Origin: Ruminococcaceae bacterium UBA5396
GTDB lineage: Bacteria; Bacillota; Clostridia; Oscillospirales; Acutalibacteraceae
DNA length: 34,234 nucleotides
Reading direction: 5' to 3'
NCBI GenBank assembly: GCA_002410715.1
Contig: DHOG01000002.1
Span: 1-34,234, forward strand
The translations under genes and the position numbers were made by a program. Within the stretch, counting starts at the first letter, position 1. Each line of letters begins with the position of its first letter. The notes beneath the pieces are model-generated. The model did not search any database, was not told the DNA's origin, and saw only the letters and a program-made list of their open reading frames with translations. Below, in pieces: positions 1 to 6,691 of this stretch.

Positions 1-21
1 CAAATCCCTCCTTCTCCGCCA
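1..21 (+). tRNA. 3' end of a tRNA-Ser gene (attachment site)
   Basis: The first 21 bases read as the 3' end of a bacterial tRNA: the last part of the T loop, a CCCTC T-stem arm, a CTTCTCC acceptor arm, discriminator G and an encoded CCA. This string is typical of Firmicutes tRNA-Ser. The rest of the tRNA lies before the window. A phage integrase gene points at it from 90 bases away, so this is most likely the left attachment site, with the att core covering the tRNA 3' end. The matching second att copy is not in the window. Confidence 0.8.
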
Positions 22-46
22 AAACCGCTGTAACAGGCGGTTTTTT
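21..46 (+). terminator. Intrinsic terminator after the tRNA
   Basis: AAAACCGC (21-28) pairs with GCGGTTTT (37-44) around an 8-base loop and is followed by a T run. It directly follows the tRNA 3' end and probably ends its transcript. In the opposite direction the T run is short, so it would be weaker as the end of the leftward integrase operon. Confidence 0.75.
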
Positions 47-110
47 CTTTACCTTGAATTTGCGAAAAGTGGTGGAAAGTTCTGAAAAGTTGGCTGCTAT
101 TACAGACATA

Positions 111-1190
111 TTACAAACGTTTTTTAAGCGTATTGACAGCAGATACCATATCGCCAGTGTCAGGGTGGATATATCTTTGCGTTGTGGTTATCTTTGAATG
201 TCGCATAACTTTTTGTATTACTGACGGCGCAACCTCGTTCCCGAGGGCTAACGCCGTGGCCGTGGTATGCCTGCAAGCATAGGGTGTAAGTTCTCGACAT
301 CCTACTTCATGCATCTTATTCTTAAACCAATCATAAAACTGATTCTTTTTCATATCGAGCAAAAAATTTGTTGGTGATATTGCTGCGAGCTCATCCAATA
401 CAGGAATAATAAACTCTGGAAATACAATCGGAGTTTCTTTGCGTTTTTTAGTCTTAAGCCCGCAGCCGATGATTTCCTGCCTGTCATAATCTATCATATG
501 TTTTTGACACTTCATCAGTTCGCCCGGCATCATGCCGGAATATATCATCAGTAAGATGTATCCTATCGATGCGTCGCTTTCGTAGTGCATCCATAAGCCC
601 TTGAGCTCATCATCTGTAAACGGAGTTGGTTCTGATTCATCAAGCGCTGGTAGTTTTATAAACTGCGACAGGTTGACGCTTACTTCCTGCTGGGCCATCG
701 CCATCTTAAACAGGTGCGACAAAAGACTTTTCATATCCCGCGCCGTATAATGGGAGTTTGCGTTTTCGTTTACACAGTTTTGAATAAGGCCTATCGTGAG
801 GTCACTCATTTTCATGGTGCGAAGGGTGGACAATCGCTCATACGCTTTTTTATGAGCAATCTGCCTTGCCTGCGATAAAGACGGTAGCGTGTTTTCTTTA
901 AATATTTCCCAGAGTTCCGCAACCTTTGATTCGCGTTTCTGGTTGCGTAGCCGCTCCATGTAGGCCAGCGCTTCCTTTTTGGTAGCAAAACCACCCTTGT
1001 GCTTTGTGATGCGTTCATGGGCCGCATAGCTTGTAAATTGCGCTGTCCACGTATTCCCGCGTTTGTACACGCTCCCTTGCCCGTTTCCACGGCTTTTAGG
1101 CGTACGGGTGGATCGTGTTTGCTTGCGCCCACAGATATGACAAAAGACAGCGTCGTCCGGCAATTCAGTTTTACATTTAATACAGTTCAT
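111..1190 (-). CDS. int: Tyrosine recombinase (phage integrase) with N-terminal zinc ribbon and atypical active site
   Basis: This 359-residue protein probably integrates the phage into the tRNA-Ser gene. Residues 3-20 hold two CxxC pairs (C3/C6 and C17/C20), a zinc ribbon. Residues 35-80 resemble the AP2-like arm-binding domain, 90-180 the core-binding domain, and 190-350 the catalytic domain. H331 and the nucleophile Y340 in QRYIHP are present, as is R307. However, the usual TGxRxGEL box reads SGMMPGEL, so Met221 replaces the first catalytic Arg, and the usual HxxR box reads YACR (Tyr304 in place of His). This may define a divergent clade or an inactive enzyme. It is the last gene of the leftward operon; its ATG overlaps the stop of the upstream metallopeptidase by 4 bases, so translation is probably coupled. 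Confidence 0.9.
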   Translation of the reverse strand: MNCIKCKTELPDDAVFCHICGRKQTRSTRTPKSRGNGQGSVYKRGNTWTAQFTSYAAHERITKHKGGFATKKEALAYMERLRNQKRESKVAELWEIFKENTLPSLSQARQIAHKKAYERLSTLRTMKMSDLTIGLIQNCVNENANSHYTARDMKSLLSHLFKMAMAQQEVSVNLSQFIKLPALDESEPTPFTDDELKGLWMHYESDASIGYILLMIYSGMMPGELMKCQKHMIDYDRQEIIGCGLKTKKRKETPIVFPEFIIPVLDELAAISPTNFLLDMKKNQFYDWFKNKMHEVGCRELTPYACRHTTATALALGNEVAPSVIQKVMRHSKITTTQRYIHPDTGDMVSAVNTLKKRL

Positions 1191-1669
1191 GGTTTTAATC
1201 TTCTATCCTTCTTAACTTCAAACGGCTGCCACTGCACCCGGTATTGTCCGTGAATGGACTCATAGCCGTGGATACCGATATATAGCTTAAAGCCTTCATC
1301 CAGCTTTTCGGGCGTTATTTCTAAAAAATCTGCCAAATCTAAAGGCGTTGTGTAGCCTTTGAAGAACGCTTCCATGAGACTATCCACAGGCATAAGGTAT
1401 TCTATCTCCCAACGCCTGACGCGGGCTTCTTCTATGCGGATAACATCCGTAGGAGCAGACACCAAATCAACCATTGTGTATTCATCGTGAATGACCTCGT
1501 GGACTTTGGTTTCGTATCGCTGCCTGTCACTTAGGATTGTATTGATGCATATAATTTTACCGTTGCTGCTTTTGCTATACTTGCCCCGGACTTTCTCGCC
1601 CAGGTATATTTCACCACAAAGAATGTTTCTATCGTAGATTATCTGGTCTATTCTTTCTTCTTTTGTCAT
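1187..1669 (-). CDS. immA: ImmA/IrrE-family metallopeptidase
   Basis: The 160-residue protein has a zinc-peptidase motif HEVIH at residues 57-61 and a downstream acidic helix IEEARVRRWE (about 79-88) that would supply the third zinc ligand, as in the ImmA/IrrE (DUF955) family. Family members cleave XRE repressors and so induce mobile elements, as ICEBs1 ImmA does with ImmR. The likely target is the repressor at 2819-3169. I chose the ATG at 1669 over an upstream in-frame GTG at 1678 because the GTG lies inside the ribosome site AAGGGGGTG. That ribosome site can pair with an upstream CACCCCC, so translation may be conditional. The repressor and this peptidase are not adjacent: two other genes separate them. 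Confidence 0.8.
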   Translation of the reverse strand: MTKEERIDQIIYDRNILCGEIYLGEKVRGKYSKSSNGKIICINTILSDRQRYETKVHEVIHDEYTMVDLVSAPTDVIRIEEARVRRWEIEYLMPVDSLMEAFFKGYTTPLDLADFLEITPEKLDEGFKLYIGIHGYESIHGQYRVQWQPFEVKKDRRLKP

Positions 1670-1675
1670 AAAAAA

Positions 1676-1718
1676 CACCCCCTTACTATCTATATAATTA
1701 GGATATCATATGGGGGTG
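1676..1718 (-). promoter_or_regulatory. Hairpin covering the ribosome site of the ImmA-like gene
   Basis: On the minus-strand transcript CACCCCC (complement of 1712-1718) can pair perfectly with GGGGGTG (complement of 1676-1682), and the second arm is the Shine-Dalgarno sequence of the metallopeptidase gene. The 29-base loop is A/T rich. In an unopened fold the ribosome site would be closed, limiting peptidase production. The pairing is visible in the sequence; the regulatory role is inferred. Confidence 0.4.
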
Positions 1719-1751
1719 AAATTCTAGGTAAACAAAAGAAAATAATACAGG

Positions 1752-1946
1752 CTACCTTTTACAAAAACTGTTAGCAACGCGAGCACGGTCAAGCTCGGAT
1801 ATAATACCAACTTTGCTTTCGCGTTTTTTTGTGATCCCACTTGCAATTAAAGCGTCAAGCATTTTGTCGGCATTACTAAACTTTTCCAAATGCTCTGGAT
1901 TCAGTGAAGGGGGTGTGATTTTCTCAATGTGTTCAACAACGCTCAT
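1752..1946 (-). CDS. Small hypothetical protein of the lysogeny operon
   Basis: I do not recognise this 64-residue protein. It begins MSVVEHIEKITPPSLNPEHL and is charged, soluble and without membrane segments. The ATG at 1946 is preferred over the one at 1952 because GAGGAGG lies 8 bases before the former and only 2 bases before the latter. With that start it follows the SDH-protease stop immediately, so it is co-transcribed and probably coupled. It sits between two proteases and downstream of the repressor, so it could be an adaptor or inhibitor for one of them; that is only a guess from position. Confidence 0.6.
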   Translation of the reverse strand: MSVVEHIEKITPPSLNPEHLEKFSNADKMLDALIASGITKKRESKVGIISELDRARVANSFCKR

Positions 1947-1948
1947 TA

Positions 1949-2803
1949 TCATTTCCTCCTCGTTTGTAAAAAGAATTCCATTCTGTTTTTCTGCATATAA
2001 TCTGTCGCCAATCCGTAATAGTGTTGAATGGCAGTTCTTAGCTCCATTTTATCACTATAGTCATCAATTTTCAACTTAAGAATTGATAGGTCTTCAATAG
2101 ATATTGGCCTTCCGTGGCTCTTCCACTTAGAGTAATTCCCTAAGTCTCTAGCTATGTCTTCGGCTCTTTCTTTTTTCTCGTCTTCCGTTACAGGCAAGCC
2201 CGTGGATGTATGCTTTTCCCAATTTTTAAACTTATATGTTACTAACCACTTTTTTAACAAATCAACCGTCAAATCTCTGGCTTGCTCATATAATTTTATT
2301 TCAGCATGATCGAACTCTTTCAAAATCAAATATTCTGCTTCTGTAAAGTCCTTTTCTTTGGCTCTTTCTAATAGTTCCTTGATTCTGTCGAGGTACCCCA
2401 ATGCGGAGGCCATTTTCCCATCCTTTGTTTGAACTTGGGGGTCTATAGGTCCTAGAACACTGCTATAGTCCATCAATATGCTATCACCGCTCATGCAGAA
2501 TATCGTTCCTGCGCTATATGCATAATCAGGAATAACGAAATTTACCTCTCTATAGTTGTACCGCACTATGTTCACCATGCGTTCTACAACTTCTGCGCTG
2601 CCGCCTGTCGTAGTAAGAAAAATAGAAAGAGCTGTGGACCTTGAGTTCGCACGCAAATCTTCAATATAATCTTTAAAAATATTTTCGAGACCGTTTAGCA
2701 TGGGGCCATTCATGTATAGAACGTCCGTCCCCATAATTTTTTCTGCCCTTTTCAGACGAATAACTGCTTCCTTAAGAACAACTTCATTCGCATCACAAAT
2801 CAT
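1949..2803 (-). CDS. SDH-family ClpP-fold serine protease
   Basis: The 284-residue protein looks like the SDH proteinase/SppA branch of the ClpP-crotonase fold. The core runs over residues 25-140: LTTTGGSAEVVERMV (63-77) resembles the oxyanion Gly-Gly segment, DYAYSAGT (93-100) carries the probable nucleophile Ser97, and LGPIDPQ (about 117-123) matches the usual strand-turn after it. The C-terminal half is helical and charged. There is no signal peptide, so it acts in the cytoplasm. The ribosome site GGAGG is 7 bases before the ATG. It lies directly downstream of the repressor and is expressed with it in the lysogen. The substrate is unknown; it could process the repressor, act in lysogenic conversion, or act against other phages. 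Confidence 0.75.
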   Translation of the reverse strand: MICDANEVVLKEAVIRLKRAEKIMGTDVLYMNGPMLNGLENIFKDYIEDLRANSRSTALSIFLTTTGGSAEVVERMVNIVRYNYREVNFVIPDYAYSAGTIFCMSGDSILMDYSSVLGPIDPQVQTKDGKMASALGYLDRIKELLERAKEKDFTEAEYLILKEFDHAEIKLYEQARDLTVDLLKKWLVTYKFKNWEKHTSTGLPVTEDEKKERAEDIARDLGNYSKWKSHGRPISIEDLSILKLKIDDYSDKMELRTAIQHYYGLATDYMQKNRMEFFLQTRRK

Positions 2804-2818
2804 ATATCATCCTCCGAT

Positions 2819-3169
2819 TTACTTCTTCCCCTTTTTCTTCAACAACTGCTCAACCATATGCTTCATTTGTGCTTCCACAAACTCTTTGTCTTCGTCGTCA
2901 AGGTCAGAATACCCGTACCCGGGCATAAGGTCGTAGGCTTCGATGCGTTGTTCTGGTTCGGTAACGTTGGGGGCGGGGGTGCGGCCTAAGAGATAGTCGA
3001 CTGACACCGAGAAGTAGTTAGCCAGAGTGTTAAGGGACTCATTGCTTGGGTCTCGCCGTCCGGTTTCGTAGTGATTATAAGCCTGTCTGGAAATTCCGAG
3101 TATTTCAGCTACGTCGCTCTGAGATACCCCTTTTTCTTTTCTTATTTTCTTTAAACGCTCTGGGGTCAT
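2819..3169 (-). CDS. XRE-family phage repressor (CI-like)
   Basis: The 116-residue protein has a clear XRE helix-turn-helix at residues 5-60 (VSQSDVAEILGISRQAYNHY followed by a YLLGRTP end), an acidic linker (about 70-95) and a lysine-rich C-terminus. There is no LexA-like autopeptidase domain, so induction would need an outside protease, consistent with the ImmA-like gene downstream. The ATG at 3169 is chosen over a GTG at 3175 because GAGGTG is 7 bases upstream of the ATG. It is the first gene of the leftward operon and lies next to GTTGC/GCAAC inverted repeats that probably form its operators. Confidence 0.88.
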   Translation of the reverse strand: MTPERLKKIRKEKGVSQSDVAEILGISRQAYNHYETGRRDPSNESLNTLANYFSVSVDYLLGRTPAPNVTEPEQRIEAYDLMPGYGYSDLDDEDKEFVEAQMKHMVEQLLKKKGKK

Positions 3170-3189
3170 ATTCACTCACCTCTGATTCA

Positions 3190-3218
3190 AGTATGCAACG
3201 GAAGGTTGCTTATTTCAA
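3190..3218 (-). promoter_or_regulatory. Leftward (lysogeny) promoter
   Basis: On the minus strand a TTGAAA box (complement of 3213-3218) is followed after 17 bases by CATACT (complement of 3190-3195). Transcription would start around 3183 and give a short leader to the repressor ATG at 3169. The GCAAC/GTTGC repeats lie inside and beside the spacer, as expected for autoregulation. Confidence 0.5.
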
Positions 3219-3228
3219 CGAAAGCAAC
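3195..3228. promoter_or_regulatory. Repressor operator region (GTTGC/GCAAC inverted repeats)
   Basis: Two overlapping inverted repeats share the half-site GTTGC. GCAAC (3195-3199) faces GTTGC (3205-3209) with a 5-base gap, and GTTGCTT (3205-3211) faces AAGCAAC (3222-3228) with a 10-base gap. A further GTTGC (3265-3269) lies in the spacer of the rightward promoter. This arrangement between divergent genes fits binding by the XRE repressor. Confidence 0.6.
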
Positions 3229-3246
3229 AAAAAGTATATTTTAGTG

Positions 3247-3275
3247 TTGACAAAGCTACACATTGTTGCTATTAT
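3247..3275 (+). promoter_or_regulatory. Rightward early promoter
   Basis: A perfect TTGACA (3247-3252) is followed after 17 bases by TATTAT (3270-3275). Transcription would begin near 3282, and a ribosome site AAAGGAG follows at 3303-3309 before the ATG at 3317. A GTTGC half-site at 3265-3269 lies in the spacer, so repressor binding would block it. Confidence 0.8.
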
Positions 3276-3316
3276 ATAGATACAATATGTAGCATGTTAC
3301 GGAAAGGAGCTAAATC

Positions 3317-4168
3317 ATGCGAACAGTAATCATTGCAGACGGCGACTTTGAGATCACAGATTGTGGTGATGTATACAAGATCACAAATGGAATGCGGGAA
3401 GAAGCTAATATCACGATGGCCGGGCGAGGCCAAATATACAAGATGCTTTCTTACAAACAAGATGGAAAATGGAAAAACGAATTCGTACACAGGCTTGTGG
3501 CTAAGGCATTCGTCCCAAATCCAAATCAGTATAACGTTGTCCACCACAAAGATGGGAACCCGACTAATAACCATTATGAAAACCTTGAATGGTGTACCCA
3601 GAAAGAAAACATGGCTTATGCTTACGAGGCTGGAGCATATGCTCATCTCTTTACTGAATGTGTTATTTGTGGAAGCGCTACTATGGCTAAAGATTCTATA
3701 TGCCCGTCCTGCCGAGCCAAACAGAAAGCCGACTATAAGCGCATGCAGGCTCGTGATGAAAAGGCTGTGGCAGTTAAGTCGGCGCTAGATAAAATCGATA
3801 TGTCAGCGCTTTCCCCGCGCGATGAAAGGGTAATCACCTTATACGCAGAGGGGCTAACTTTTTCCGAAATTGGGCGAGAATTTGGGCTGACAAGAGAACG
3901 CATACGTCAACTCATAGATAGAATTGTTGGAACAAATTATCTTGCATATCAGGTTAAGAAGGGCATAGCTAGCAACCAGCGTGCGCTTGCAGACTATATA
4001 AAAGAAAAGGGATTTAATGTTTCCCATATGGCGCGTTCGCTCAATCTTGATGCTGCACGATTGCGTAGGATGCTTGCCCCAACCCTGCATATGCCAACCG
4101 ATGCTTATATAGCTATATGTGAGTTTGTCGGATTTGAAACAGACACCCAAGCTGACGCAGTGGTTTAA
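3317..4168 (+). CDS. HNH nuclease domain fused to sigma-70 region 4-like HTH; first early gene
   Basis: The 283-residue protein combines three parts. Residues 55-105 are an HNH_3-type homing-nuclease domain with VVHHKDGNPTNNHYENLEWC (H76/H77, N81, N84/N85 intact). Residues 115-132 form a zinc ribbon (CxxC...CxxC). Residues 164-203 closely resemble sigma-70 region 4 (LTFSEIGREFGLTRERIRQL), and 221-260 look like another HTH. It occupies the Cro/antirepressor position as the first gene of the early operon, directly under the repressor-controlled promoter. I infer a homing endonuclease that became, or was fused to, a transcription regulator. Nuclease activity remains possible because the catalytic residues are kept. 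Confidence 0.8.
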   Translation: MRTVIIADGDFEITDCGDVYKITNGMREEANITMAGRGQIYKMLSYKQDGKWKNEFVHRLVAKAFVPNPNQYNVVHHKDGNPTNNHYENLEWCTQKENMAYAYEAGAYAHLFTECVICGSATMAKDSICPSCRAKQKADYKRMQARDEKAVAVKSALDKIDMSALSPRDERVITLYAEGLTFSEIGREFGLTRERIRQLIDRIVGTNYLAYQVKKGIASNQRALADYIKEKGFNVSHMARSLNLDAARLRRMLAPTLHMPTDAYIAICEFVGFETDTQADAVV

Positions 4169-4218
4169 AAGCCAAAATCCGCGCAATCATAGCGGAGATA
4201 AGGGAGACGGCGTAAATT

Positions 4219-4461
4219 ATGGATGCAAGAGCCAAATTAGTCGAGCTTTACAATCAGCAGGTTGATTGGGTAATGAAAAACGCACGGCTTGTTAATGACA
4301 ATCCGGAGAAGATGAAGGCTGTTCACGAGATTTTTGTATCTCTTGTAAATAACTATCATACTCTCCACGCTCTACGGCCTGAAGCCCAGTATAAAGAGCA
4401 TGAAAATACTCGACAGCTTGTTCCGCGTCGAAATGAGTCAGAAAGTCTGAATCAGCCTTAG
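4219..4461 (+). CDS. Small hypothetical early protein
   Basis: This 80-residue charged protein (MDARAKLVELYNQQVDWVM...) is not recognised. The first 50 residues look like a real helical protein; the last 30 are low-complexity and polar. AGGGAGA lies 11 bases before the ATG, a rather long spacing. Its 3' two-thirds overlap the end of a minus-strand gene at 4292-4606, so one of the two may be shorter than drawn or the overlap may be a genuine convergent arrangement. Confidence 0.5.
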   Translation: MDARAKLVELYNQQVDWVMKNARLVNDNPEKMKAVHEIFVSLVNNYHTLHALRPEAQYKEHENTRQLVPRRNESESLNQP

Positions 4462-4606
4462 ACACAAGCACGCTCTTTGCGGCTTCCCACGCCTCATCTG
4501 ATCGCTTCGCTTTGTCTTTGAGGTAGCTGACTACGATTCCAGTGATTGATACAGCCGCAGTTATAGCAGCAGGAATTAGCGACAACAGAACAATATGTAT
4601 ATCCAT
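4292..4606 (-). CDS. Small single-span membrane protein, antisense to the early operon
   Basis: The 104-residue protein starts MDIHIVLLSLIPAAITAAVS and has one hydrophobic span (about residues 4-25) followed by a positive stop-transfer (KDKAKR) and a soluble charged tail, so an N-out/C-in inner-membrane protein is likely. I use the ATG at 4606 because AAAGGCGG lies about 9 bases upstream and a near-consensus promoter (TTGAAA-18-TATAAT) lies just before that. A separate promoter facing against the lytic transcript suggests expression in the lysogen, as in superinfection-exclusion proteins. Function is not identified. Confidence 0.65.
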   Translation of the reverse strand: MDIHIVLLSLIPAAITAAVSITGIVVSYLKDKAKRSDEAWEAAKSVLVSKADSDFLTHFDAEQAVEYFHALYTGLQAVERGEYDSYLQEIQKSREQPSSSPDCH

Positions 4607-4630
4607 ATGATAATACCGCCTTTCAGGGCG

Positions 4631-4660
4631 ATTATACCACAAGAAATATGAAGTTTTCAA
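4631..4660 (-). promoter_or_regulatory. Promoter of the antisense membrane-protein gene
   Basis: On the minus strand TTGAAA (complement of 4655-4660) and a perfect TATAAT (complement of 4631-4636) are separated by 18 bases. Predicted transcription starts near 4624, leaving an 18-base leader that contains the ribosome site. Confidence 0.7.
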
Positions 4661-4692
4661 TGTACTACACACACTATAACACACACAGAAAC

Positions 4693-4720
4693 ATGCAACA
4701 CGGCAGGAATATGCAACACG
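4693..4720 (+). repeat. Direct repeats ATGCAACACG with 18-bp period
   Basis: ATGCAACACG occurs at 4693-4702 and 4711-4720, just before the ribosome site of the HTH gene at 4741 and just downstream of a TATAAC box (4675-4680). The core GCAAC is the half-site seen in the main switch at 3195-3228, so the repressor or the adjacent HTH protein could bind here. This is inference from the shared motif. Confidence 0.4.
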
Positions 4721-4740
4721 ACACTTTAAGGAGCAGGTAA

Positions 4741-5202
4741 ATGGCAAAAGGCTATAAGGACACTACAAAAGCAAATAAATACTTCCAAGCGCGGGAAGAT
4801 GCGGGGTTGAGCAGGTACGGGGCAGCGGAATCTATATGCGTGTCACCCGATACGCTCATTAAGTATGAGACCAGTGCGCTGGAAGTGCCGCGCGAAACCA
4901 TGCTGCTGATGGCAGACGTATACCGCGCGCCGTGGCTGCAAGACTATTATTGCGCTCATGTGTGCCCGGTGCATCGGGGCGAGTTCAATAACGAACAGCA
5001 CGGAATCACTGATTTGGCGGTGCTTTGGTATAACTGCTCGTCAGACGCGCCAGAGATAGCCGATACGCTGCTTAAGGTGGCGGGCGACAAACGTATCACT
5101 GACAACGAGAAACCGCTTATGCAGAAGCGTAGGCCTGCTGTGGAAGCACTGCAAAGGGCATGCGAGGAATATTTGCGGATGTGCGAGGATAACGGGATAT
5201 GA
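4741..5202 (+). CDS. XRE-like helix-turn-helix regulator
   Basis: The 153-residue protein has an HTH in residues 10-60 (REDAGLSRYGAAESICVSPDTLIKYE), then a segment with cysteine and histidine residues (about 70-85) and a helical C-terminus. It resembles phage HTH proteins encoded early in Clostridia phages. AAGGAG lies 8 bases before the ATG. Its stop overlaps the next ATG by 4 bases. It may act as a second regulator of the early operon; the DNA target is not known, though the ATGCAACACG repeats directly upstream are candidates. Confidence 0.75.
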   Translation: MAKGYKDTTKANKYFQAREDAGLSRYGAAESICVSPDTLIKYETSALEVPRETMLLMADVYRAPWLQDYYCAHVCPVHRGEFNNEQHGITDLAVLWYNCSSDAPEIADTLLKVAGDKRITDNEKPLMQKRRPAVEALQRACEEYLRMCEDNGI

Positions 5203-5417
5203 CACTTCAAGAATTAGAAAACAAAAAATCGGATTTCTTAAGCGCCGAGGAAGTTGCGGAGTATATGGGTGTTGGAGCGCAGAAAGTACGAGACCAGGCA
5301 CACTATGATGCGGAAAAGCTAGGCTTCCCAGTAATTGTGCTGAATACCCGCATACTTATCCCACGGTTAGCATTTGTGCATTATATGAAATACGGCGTAA
5401 CGCAACTCGTAGTTTAG
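5199..5417 (+). CDS. Excisionase-like/MerR-type small HTH protein
   Basis: The 72-residue protein has a DUF/HTH_17-like fold: FLSAEEVAEYMGVGAQKVRD (residues 14-33) is a winged-helix recognition motif of the kind found in Xis and in DNA-binding adaptors. It overlaps the upstream HTH gene by ATGA and is thus coupled to it. It could be the excisionase, although that gene is distant from the integrase; a DNA-binding accessory role is equally possible. Confidence 0.65.
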   Translation: MTLQELENKKSDFLSAEEVAEYMGVGAQKVRDQAHYDAEKLGFPVIVLNTRILIPRLAFVHYMKYGVTQLVV

Positions 5418-5461
5418 CGATACGGCGCATTAAAAGCAATATAGAAAGGAGAGTGGGGCTG

Positions 5462-5611
5462 ATGGATTTTGTAGCGGAGAGCATGGTGCTGGGGCTGCTT
5501 ATCACACTGGGCGCGTACGGTGTATACTGCCTGATTCCGCCATTGAGAGAGATATGTATGCGCGCGGTGTGGGCGCGGCGGCGCAGGCGGATAAAAAGAA
5601 AATGCCGGTAG
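5462..5611 (+). CDS. 49-residue membrane protein
   Basis: This short frame starts MDFVAESMVLGLLITLGAYG, has one hydrophobic span (about residues 8-28) and ends in a strongly basic tail (RRRRRIKRK), giving a C-in topology. AAAGGAG lies about 10 bases upstream of the ATG. Its last 10 bases overlap the ATG of the following zinc-ribbon gene. It is not recognised; small basic membrane proteins like this are common in phage early operons. Confidence 0.55.
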   Translation: MDFVAESMVLGLLITLGAYGVYCLIPPLREICMRAVWARRRRRIKRKCR

Positions 5612-5907
5612 GGGATACCGACAAATTCTTTACTGCAATGATAAAACCCAAGGTTATTATACCACCGGAAAGCGAGAAAATCAAGATGATCACATGTAAA
5701 AGATGTGGTGCGGCTATATGGGAATCCGATAGTTGCGGAATATACGGATGTACGGGTTGCGCATACCAGGGCCTTACATACAACCTACAGGAGCGTGAGG
5801 ATTACATTATGAGATTTTGCGGGATATACGACAGCAGAAAAGACGCAAGCGGCGAATATGGCCACATATGGGCGTATGGCAGGAACGAACCGGAGGTGCA
5901 GCCATGA
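5602..5907 (+). CDS. Zinc-ribbon protein
   Basis: The 101-residue protein carries a zinc ribbon near its centre (TCKRCGAAIWESDSCGIYGC, then GC two residues later) and a hydrophilic C-terminus. I chose the ATG at 5602, which overlaps the previous stop, but an in-frame ATG at 5554 is possible; neither has a strong ribosome site. The stop overlaps the next ATG by 4 bases. Function is unknown; nucleic-acid binding is plausible from the ribbon. Confidence 0.55.
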   Translation: MPVGDTDKFFTAMIKPKVIIPPESEKIKMITCKRCGAAIWESDSCGIYGCTGCAYQGLTYNLQEREDYIMRFCGIYDSRKDASGEYGHIWAYGRNEPEVQP

Positions 5908-6068
5908 ACAGGTGTGACGATTGCGGGCTGGTATTTGAAGAACCGCGCACAGTGCGTGAATGCATGGGCGAGTGCTGGGGCGTGGCGGCGTATGAGGAGT
6001 TTGACGTGTGCCCGCGTTGCGGCGGGGATTACGGCGAGTGCTACGAAGATGAAGAGGAGGCGGTGTAG
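5904..6068 (+). CDS. 54-residue double-zinc-knuckle protein
   Basis: The small protein begins MNRCDDCGLVF and continues with further pairs ending CPRCGGDYGEC, so it has two probable zinc sites and an acidic tail (EDEEEAV). GGAGGTG lies 5-6 bases before the ATG, a strong site. It starts within the stop of the preceding gene (ATGA) and ends just before the annealing-protein gene. It is a typical small phage zinc protein with no assigned role. Confidence 0.7.
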   Translation: MNRCDDCGLVFEEPRTVRECMGECWGVAAYEEFDVCPRCGGDYGECYEDEEEAV

Positions 6069-6070
6069 GG

Positions 6071-6691
6071 ATGGCAAATCTAAAGACAGTAGATATCAAG
6101 GGCAAAGATTATGTAATGGTGCACGAGCGGATAAGGGCATTCCGTGAAGCGTATCCAAATTATGGGCTTCTGTCGGAAATTCTATCTATCGGCGATGGAG
6201 TGGTCACAATGAAGGCCATAATTGCGGACGAGGCGGGAAGGATTATTGCGACAGGGCACGCACAGGAAAAAGAGCAATCTTCATATATCAATAAAACATC
6301 GTATGTGGAAAACTGCGAAACATCGGCCTTCGGGCGGGCGCTGGGCGCTTTAGGCATTGGGATTGATACCAGCTTTGCAACCGCCGACGAGGTAGCGAAT
6401 GCTATAAAACAACAAGAAGATATGAAGGTGCAATCAAAAGCTAAAAAGGCGGCAGCCGAAAAGAAAGCCGATGAAGCAAATGCTGGATTCCAGGACGCAA
6501 TGGAAGCCGTGCCGAACGCTACACAAAAACAAACCAAACGGATTGAAGAATTGTTGTTTGAAATAGGAAAACCGCTTGAAGCGTTGTTGAAAAAGCAGAA
6601 AGTCAGGACGTTGGGAGAATTAACGGAAGTGTCGGCCGCTGCGATTATAAAAAGCCTTGAAAATCTGGTGAAGAAAGACGGCGCAGCATGA
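6071..6691 (+). CDS. Predicted single-strand annealing/recombination protein (Sak3/Rad52-like)
   Basis: The 206-residue protein has a conserved N-terminal domain (about 1-120) with the signature SYVENCETSAFGRALGALGI followed by GIDTSFATADEV, which recurs in phage proteins of recombination modules that are thought to bind or anneal single-stranded DNA. Residues 120-150 form a lysine/alanine-rich linker and the C-terminus (about 155-203) is helical, like an HTH or tetramer domain. SSB and HNH nuclease genes downstream fit a recombination operon. I am sure of the phage family; the annealing function is an inference. Confidence 0.6.
   Translation: MANLKTVDIKGKDYVMVHERIRAFREAYPNYGLLSEILSIGDGVVTMKAIIADEAGRIIATGHAQEKEQSSYINKTSYVENCETSAFGRALGALGIGIDTSFATADEVANAIKQQEDMKVQSKAKKAAAEKKADEANAGFQDAMEAVPNATQKQTKRIEELLFEIGKPLEALLKKQKVRTLGELTEVSAAAIIKSLENLVKKDGAA

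Noticed and set aside
3272..3646. Minus-strand open frame opposite the first early gene, reaching into the switch
   Set aside because: No ribosome site and its upstream part lies inside the well-supported HNH gene.
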